Below, piece after piece: positions 9,242 to 16,324 of a stretch of 16,324 nt of DNA. Below the pieces are notes generated by a model. It had not been told where the DNA came from, did not search any database, and was given only the letters and a program-made list of their open reading frames with translations. The position numbers were made by a program, and so were the translations under genes. This DNA is from Saccoglossus kowalevskii. Lineage: Eukaryota; Hemichordata; Enteropneusta; Harrimaniidae. Location: positions 119,839 to 136,162 of the forward strand of contig NW_003119427.1 of the NCBI RefSeq assembly GCF_000003605.2. The letters are read 5' to 3'. Numbering within the stretch: position 1 is the stretch's first letter; the number at the start of each line of letters is the position of its first letter.

Positions 9242-9439
9242 TAATTGTGACATTCTATTTGATAATGGATTTGTACCCCTAGAATGTAACAGCATGTGTG
9301 ACCTTTGGAGTTCATGCACAAGGCAGTATATAGAATAGCTTAGTTGTATTCTCAGTCTCAAACACTTGTAGATTATGAGATAAAAATTACCATGTTTGTT
9401 TGTGCATTTGTTTGTTTAAAATTAAAAACAAAATTGTAA

Positions 9440-9445
9440 AATAAA
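9440..9445 (+). terminator. Candidate RNASEK poly(A) signal AATAAA
   Basis: First AATAAA downstream of the RNASEK stop, followed by T/G-rich TGTTTGATGTATG. Another AATAAA occurs at 9572-9577. Confidence 0.4.
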
Positions 9446-9561
9446 ATGTTTGATGTATGATAAAGTATAACTATAGTTGCGTTCCCAAAATGGCAACCGA
9501 GCTCAGTGTACACGCTTCCACACTGATTGGGTCGCTGTAGTAGAGCGTACAGCAGCTCCAA

Positions 9562-9596
9562 TCGTAGACAAAATAAATTTGGTTCGCTGTCTACGA
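9562..9596. repeat. Inverted repeat TCGTAGACA / TGTCTACGA
   Basis: Perfect 9-bp arms separated by 17 bp, in the CpG-richer patch downstream of RNASEK. Confidence 0.7.
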
Positions 9597-11134
9597 CATG
9601 CATTAATAAAACTCGGTATTCTGTTACGCCGTTGTATACTGTTTCTGTGCATCCAAATAAGTTGGGTCTGTCTTCTCTAGTGTTCCTGTGCACGTCGCTT
9701 CAAAATTAGAACGAAACATGTCAGCAGCAGAAATAGAACCTCGCGCGTGTCATCCATTTTTCGTTTGTAAATAGCAGCTTGCCAAAGATCACCGGCTGAT
9801 GGTGCTCCCTTAGCCCGTTCTAACGACTGGCCCTCCCTGTGCGTCGACGCAATTGGGTCTAGCCGAAATGCAAATATGCTAGATAAGCCTAAATCAGCTT
9901 AAATCTTAGCCCGTACTTCGTGTAACGTGAAAATTGATTGCATGAGTTATCAAGAGATGTTTACTAACAAACTATGTAACTTGTCAACATCCGAGTGTAA
10001 CTCTTGTAAACAAGGGGGTCTTTCAAGTATTATCAAACTAGCAAAGGAAAAGCTGTAAAATTTGATGTGCTATTTTTGGTTGATAACCTGCCCTTCAATT
10101 TTGTAGTAGGACAAGAAGTGAGCTACGATCAGCACTAGTTGTATGGAATTTGAAGCCAAAAAAGAAAAATGACATACCGTAGCTTTGAATTTGTGGACTG
10201 GCCTCGTCATGCCAATTTTTCGGGGGATTTGAAATGTCCATTCTAATGCGTATTCATTGTATTAATTATTCATGATAGGCAGTGACTATTTGGTACCTGA
10301 TAGGAACACAAATTTATTTTTAAAAGAATTTATCATATAAAACCATAATATTGCCAAGACTTAGCCAGTCGACTGAATTTGGTGCTTGTCATGAAATGAT
10401 TTTGTCGTGTGACCAATCACTTCTACATTGATTAAAACAAGATGGCAGGTCAAACAAGCATACAATTCAATAGAAAATTTTCCCTTGGAACAGTTTACTC
10501 TGAATAATCTCCAATTTACAACTTTAAGAATTTAAACTTGCACCAGGAATGGCATAATTATTCAAAATTATGCATATTTAGATGTTAACAAAAATATAAT
10601 TCAACTCAAATGATTTGGATAAAATTTCCTATCATTCACCTGTATTAATCTACATAGCTGCACACCAAAATAACAAGGGAAATGGGTTTACCAATTGAAT
10701 TGGTTGCCAATAATTCAGGGAAAATAGTGTGCATGTCTAATAAAATATACCAGCTATCAAATCTTGGTCTCCTGGGTGGCAGACATCAAGCAAAAACAAA
10801 AGCCTTTCAAAAACTGTACGTTGGGCTAGTTGAGACTTCTCAACAGTGCAACCGGACTATGGGTGTTCAGGATTACCTTAAAATTTGGTTCGTGTAATTT
10901 TTTTGGCTTTAGCAGTTTTCACCAGCATTCCACAGAGCCAATAGATATAAATAGTACATGGCCAAGGAACATAGAACGGTGATGTAGCTCCACCCCCTGA
11001 GAATAGGCATAAATTGATTGATTAGAGAAGACTGTACGAGTATATTTATTATACAAAAAAAGAATTTAACACATTATATACACAATTATTTAATTTCCAA
11101 ACAATTGGTTCATGTAAATTATGATACATGTATC

Positions 11135-11167
11135 CACAGTCCCTCTATCCTCTATAGAGGGACTGTG
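11135..11167. repeat. Perfect 14-bp hairpin with 5-nt loop
   Basis: The arms CACAGTCCCTCTAT (11135-11148) and ATAGAGGGACTGTG (11154-11167) are exact reverse complements around CCTCT. A further GATACAT/ATGTATC pair lies outside, offset by a 5-nt bulge, so the whole structure spans roughly 11123-11174. Confidence 0.9.
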
Positions 11168-11732
11168 ATGTATCTAATGTTCACACAGAATTGTGTTAAG
11201 TTACCATCAGGTAGAAATGGGAGACATTCCATGTCAAGAATTAAGGTGACCAGATTACAATGTCCCATATCTCAAAAAATTGGATCATTTAATTTTGCAA
11301 AAAGAACTCAAATTCTGACACAGTTAACTCTCCAGATCTTGATTTTCTAGTGCACACCTTTTGTTAAATTTGTTTCAAATACCATCATTAAAGAATATGC
11401 CATTTTTCTCATCTAAATCCTAGTTCCAGAAGATTGCATTACTTTGCCTATTGACAGTTGGATTTTTAAATTTAATGCCAAATATTCATACAAAGTCATT
11501 ATTGATCATATCCATGTACTGAATTCCAACTGGGAGAGACTTATGATTGACTACACAATTTGGTTTTTAAGGCATCAAATTTGATGCACCAAATGAAACA
11601 TTTGGAATTGCATACCCTTCTCAATCCGTCATTCAGTCTCACATTCATCATTTAAGAGTGCACTAAAAACGTATCACTGTAGTCAATTTTACTAGTTTTA
11701 ATTTGTTTTTCTTTTCTATAGTACTTGTGATT

Positions 11733-11738
11733 TTTATT
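11733..11738 (-). terminator. Candidate UBE2T poly(A) signal AATAAA
   Basis: TTTATT on the plus strand reads AATAAA on the minus strand, about 460 bases past the UBE2T stop codon. Its use is not proven. Confidence 0.35.
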
Positions 11739-11759
11739 GATAGTCTTTTACGTTATGTA

Positions 11760-11794
11760 ATGCGCATAGAACTCTTTTAAGAGAATATGCGCAT
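11760..11794. repeat. Hairpin ATGCGCATA / TATGCGCAT
   Basis: Nine-bp perfect arms enclosing a smaller CTCTT/AAGAG stem. It lies just upstream (on the minus strand) of the AATAAA proposed for UBE2T, so it would fall near the 3' end of that transcript. Confidence 0.75.
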
Positions 11795-12200
11795 GATAAG
11801 TCCTCGAAAAAACAATAATAACAATTCAAGCAAATGACAATAAATTGATTATATGCACAATTATGTTTGAAAAAATGAACAATTTTGTCCCGGTTCGATA
11901 ATGCGACAAAGTACGTACATCGACCTTGAGCTCTGCCCATATATTGTCAGTCTCATTAAAATTTGATGTAGCGGTTAGAGTACGATGTGCCTTTCTAAAA
12001 AGTGGCTTTTCAAGCAGGACATCTGCTCGGTTGTTAATCAATGAGGACTGATCGTATTCGGTTAGATGTAGCTAAATGCAATGTACACGAGTGACTAGAA
12101 GTATTGATTGGCCAATGATATATGGCAGCAGAGCAGTATAATAACAACTAATGATAAACACCAAATAACTCCCACGATGTATCAGTAAAATAAATATAAA

Positions 12201-14114
<1,914 letters not shown>

Positions 14115-14506
14115 CTGTATCAAATAAAACATGATCTATAATACTGTGGAACTGGTAAACATTGCATGGTTACAGGAGCTTCAGCAGTAATCAACAATTT
14201 TTATTAACTCATAACAACCTACTGAAGGAGGTTAAAGGTTACAACAACAAAAATTACAGAAAAAAATTAATCAAATTACAATGGCTAATAGTTTAAAGAC
14301 AACCAAAAACAGACTAAATTAAAGTTAGTAACAGAAATATATAATAAAGTAAAATGAAACACCAACAAAAAACTATAAACTGAATATAAAAACAAAAACT
14401 CAATGAATAGGTTTAAAAAAAAAAAAAAAGTTAATGACTAAGTAGGTGCTGCTGTCTAATAGCAAAGCTGTATTTCAGATATTGTGCCAGAGGAATTGCT
14501 AAGTTA

Positions 14507-15014
14507 TTATTTGACATTATTTTTTATGAATTTATTTTCAGGTGTAAGATTTATAAAGTCAGGAATAATCTTTTCAGCTTCATTGTATAAAACGACCCTC
14601 TCTTTACTATATACTGGGCATATTATGAGGAAGTGATGTTCATCTTCAATATCATTTTTATTACACAATTTGCAGATTCTGTCGCTACTTTTGATTCTGT
14701 TGTGTCTTCCTTTTTTAATTTCTAAACTGTGATTGCTCAGTCTGAATTTAGTTAGGGTACTTTTCAGTTCTTTATTTTTTAGCTTATTTAAGTAGTTTTC
14801 CAAAATGAAGTTTGTTTTAAATTTTTTGTAAGTCCTCAAGTTTGTTTTTTGTATTAGTGTTTTGTCTGTTATCATCATTAATTGAGTTAATCCAATGCTT
14901 TATAAATACATTTTTTATTTTATCATATATCCGTGTGACATATGTGACAATTTTAGCTCATTATTCTCAATATCTGATAGTGTTGTATTTGTAGATTTCA
15001 GTACTGAGTTAAGG
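14507..15014 (-). pseudogene. LINE (non-LTR retrotransposon) C-terminal end, decayed, downstream piece
   Basis: Minus-strand reading gives, in three overlapping frames, LNSVLKSTNTTLSDIE, then YDKIKNVFIKHWINSIND, then a 123-residue open frame (14878-14507). The last has LRTYKKFKTNF, LTKFRLSNH-LEIKKGRHN and a zinc-knuckle-like CKLC...HHFLIIC. This arrangement (W-IN, LRTYK-FK, L-K-R-S-H-L-IE-GR, C-C-H-C) is the typical C-terminus after the reverse transcriptase of many invertebrate LINEs. At least two frameshifts (near 14945 and 14878) make it dead. Clade not assigned. Translated from the window only. Confidence 0.75.
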
Positions 15015-15016
15015 TA

Positions 15017-16125
15017 GCGAGCCTATTATTTGTGTTGAAAATTACGATTTTCACATTTATTTATTACATGTAATTGATGAAATGCACTATAAACTTTCAT
15101 GTGATAAAGTCAACATAACATAGAATGTCATGTAAGTTGGTTGAAATGTAGATTTTCTGAAGGGAAGCAAGGCAGCCTCAGTAGTGTTTTCCAAAATCAA
15201 CAACACAGGTTTAATCTGTGTGCCTATAAGTTTCAAAGATAAACTCAAGACAAAGCAATGTTAGGATGTGTTATCAGTAGCTATCTGACACACAATGAGT
15301 GTTTCCAAACATTTGAGTAGTTTGTCTCCACCCCTGTTTGTTTCACAGATTAGTCATTTGAATATCAATGCTTCAGACACAAGGTCACACAGCCACTGAA
15401 AAAAAATCATTGATTTTGTTGTTTTCATATGCCGAATTTATCCAATTATAGCTATCCCATTCCTTTATTTTTTTGGGTTTCCAATAGCCTTACACATTTG
15501 GACGTCCCTACACATGTTAAAACAGACCTTGATGGGAAAACAAATTGATTGTGCCGATAAACAAGCTTGAAATTCTTTGCTGTTACTTCATGGACGTTTT
15601 CTAGGAGTTTATGTTTTTCAAAATACAAGGTCTTTAACAAAAAATAACATACTTATTGTCGTCGGATTAACACCAAATTTTCACAGCTTTAAGGTGACAG
15701 TGAGAGGAACTTGAATGTGTCCAGACAAACTATTTCATCGATTATTTACCAACGAGTTGTGGGTTGAGTTGGGGGCAATGCGACTAAAACAGTAATTGAA
15801 ATTCAGCACACTATTTTTTAAAACGCGTTGCTTGAATAAAACTGACCAGACACATTCAATTTACCAGACTATTGAACAACTAGGAAAAGTGAAAAAAATA
15901 CTTCTTATCGCCAGCATAAATGCGTAATTATTTTTTTTTACAGAAAAAGTAATGTTTCACCTTTGGCTGAGTAACGCGTCGTAGAATGCAGATACGGGCA
16001 TGCAAAATACACTTGTGAAAAGCTTGAAGTCTGGCGATTCTAAAAATATATACTTTCCTGGGTCTATTTGTAGTTATTTAGTCACAACTGGAAGATGAAA
16101 ACAAGTATGCAAATAATAGTCCCGC
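15017..16125. mobile_element. 1.1-kb TIR element at a TA site, nested in the LINE
   Basis: Ends 15017-15032 (GCGAGCCTATTATTTG) and 16110-16125 (reverse strand GCGGGACTATTATTTG) are inverted, 14 of 16 identical. TA flanks the left end and TATA the right. Across a single TA the two LINE pieces read on in frame (K-W-Y-L-N-S), which supports a clean insertion at TA, as made by Tc1/mariner-type elements. The 1,109-bp interior has only a 62-residue unrecognised frame (15452-15640), so it is probably a non-autonomous copy. Confidence 0.72.
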
Positions 16126-16129
16126 TATA

Positions 16130-16324
16130 CCACTTACTTTTTATAGTCTTGTTAAGTAGGAAGGCTTCCTTAATAATGGGGTTTTGAATTTTGTTTAGGT
16201 GGTTTGTATATTTTATTAACTGTTTTTTAATGAATAAATCGATAGGATATCTACCCAACTCACTATAAATTCCCAATTTCGGAGTGTTTTTTGAAACGCC
16301 TAGGATGAAGCGACAAAAGCGGAG
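16130..16324 (-). pseudogene. Same LINE, upstream piece (continues past window edge)
   Basis: The minus strand from the right edge reads FCRFILGVSKNTP, then ELGRYPIDLFIKKQLIKY, then NPIIKEAFLLNK. This is the segment that follows the reverse transcriptase domain in the same LINE type. It breaks at 16130, exactly where the inserted TIR element begins. The reverse transcriptase itself, if present, lies right of the window. Confidence 0.75.

Larger units (their letters stand above)
8228..9465 (+). other. Probable RNASEK 3' UTR (about 1.2 kb)
   Basis: No canonical AATAAA appears between the stop codon and 9440. If the first AATAAA is used, the 3' UTR covers this stretch. It has no convincing coding frame. 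It includes a G15 run at 9227-9241. The end is a guess from the poly(A) signal. Confidence 0.4.
9466..12200. other. RNASEK-UBE2T convergent interval, no gene recognised
   Basis: About 2.7 kb between two converging genes. Its left part (9480-9870) is richer in CpG and holds promoter-like words: AAAATGGC at 9487-9494, an inverted CCAAT near 9523 and an octamer ATGCAAAT at 9868-9875. A CCAAT box and CAAGATGGCAGG also occur near 10410-10447. No open frame here (longest 110 residues) resembles a known protein. Three short hairpins are listed separately. The right end (from about 11710) is probably the UBE2T 3' UTR. Confidence 0.5.
14115..16324 (-). other. UBE2T upstream intron, reaching window edge, filled with transposons
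   Basis: At least 2.2 kb with no UBE2T N-terminal exon (no RLK-EL or PPPGI-CW coding sequence found). It contains an A-rich stretch (14250-14430), two pieces of one LINE and an inserted TIR element, listed separately. Confidence 0.7.

Noticed and set aside
9373-9693. 106-residue minus-strand frame and two overlapping plus frames
   Set aside because: Three mutually overlapping frames in a CpG-richer patch, none resembling a protein family; no supporting splice pattern found.
10682-10897. 71-residue plus-strand frame
   Set aside because: No domain, no flanking splice sites that make sense and no link to a promoter.
11018-11350. 110-residue plus-strand frame
   Set aside because: It runs straight through a perfect hairpin, has no recognisable motif, and its composition is that of AT-rich noncoding DNA.
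11826-12041. 71-residue minus-strand frame (MINNRADVLLEK...)
   Set aside because: Looked somewhat protein-like, but it lies in the probable UBE2T 3' UTR, overlaps another frame of equal length and matches no family I know.
16110-16145. Donor-like GTAAGTGG in the LINE piece, possible host exon
   Set aside because: The break coincides with transposon inverted repeats and a TA target, which explains it better than splicing.

Overview
This window is animal nuclear DNA. Its genes are split by GT-AG introns, it is AT-rich, and its spacers carry transposon relics. It holds parts of three recognisable animal genes, none with a bacterial or viral signature. Having a UBE2T (Fanconi-pathway E2) orthologue next to low-GC, TACATGTA-rich DNA and LINE/MITE debris suggests a marine invertebrate. 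A lophotrochozoan such as a mollusc is my weak favourite; other non-vertebrate bilaterians are possible.

Layout. From the left edge to 6906, on the minus strand, lies the 5' half of a Phafin-2 (PLEKHF2) gene. Its coding exons are 6906-6891, 2460-2396 and 1327-1190; the rest of the PH domain and the FYVE domain lie beyond the left edge. From 7228 to 8227, on the plus strand, is a complete two-exon RNASEK gene (ribonuclease kappa / V-ATPase-associated V0 subunit) of 99 aa. The two start codons face away from each other across 321 bp that look like a shared promoter: a palindromic TCACGTGA E-box, CCAAT boxes, a CRE, an AP-1 site, a ZNF143-like site and a YY1-like site. From 12201 to the right edge, on the minus strand, are the last four coding exons of UBE2T, with catalytic Cys present. 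Its first ~36 codons lie beyond the right edge. RNASEK and UBE2T converge across about 4 kb in which I recognise no gene.

Mobile DNA. PLEKHF2 introns carry a foldback element (628-1030), a piggyBac-type MITE flanked by TTAA (2018-2224) and a patch of repeated GTGCGGCTT motifs (153-258). The large 5' intron of UBE2T carries a decayed LINE C-terminal region, split by a 1.1-kb element with 16-bp terminal inverted repeats at a TA target. A near-perfect 38-bp-arm hairpin sits in the RNASEK intron.

How the genes relate. Phafin-2 (PI3P-binding, endosome/lysosome) and RNASEK (V-ATPase-associated, endolysosomal acidification) act in the same compartment and share a promoter with a CLEAR-like E-box. 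UBE2T is a nuclear DNA-repair enzyme with no evident functional link. I found no CRISPR, operon or wholly new protein system. The most interesting points are the shared endolysosomal promoter, an upstream ORF that stops 2 nt before the RNASEK start, and the nested transposon.
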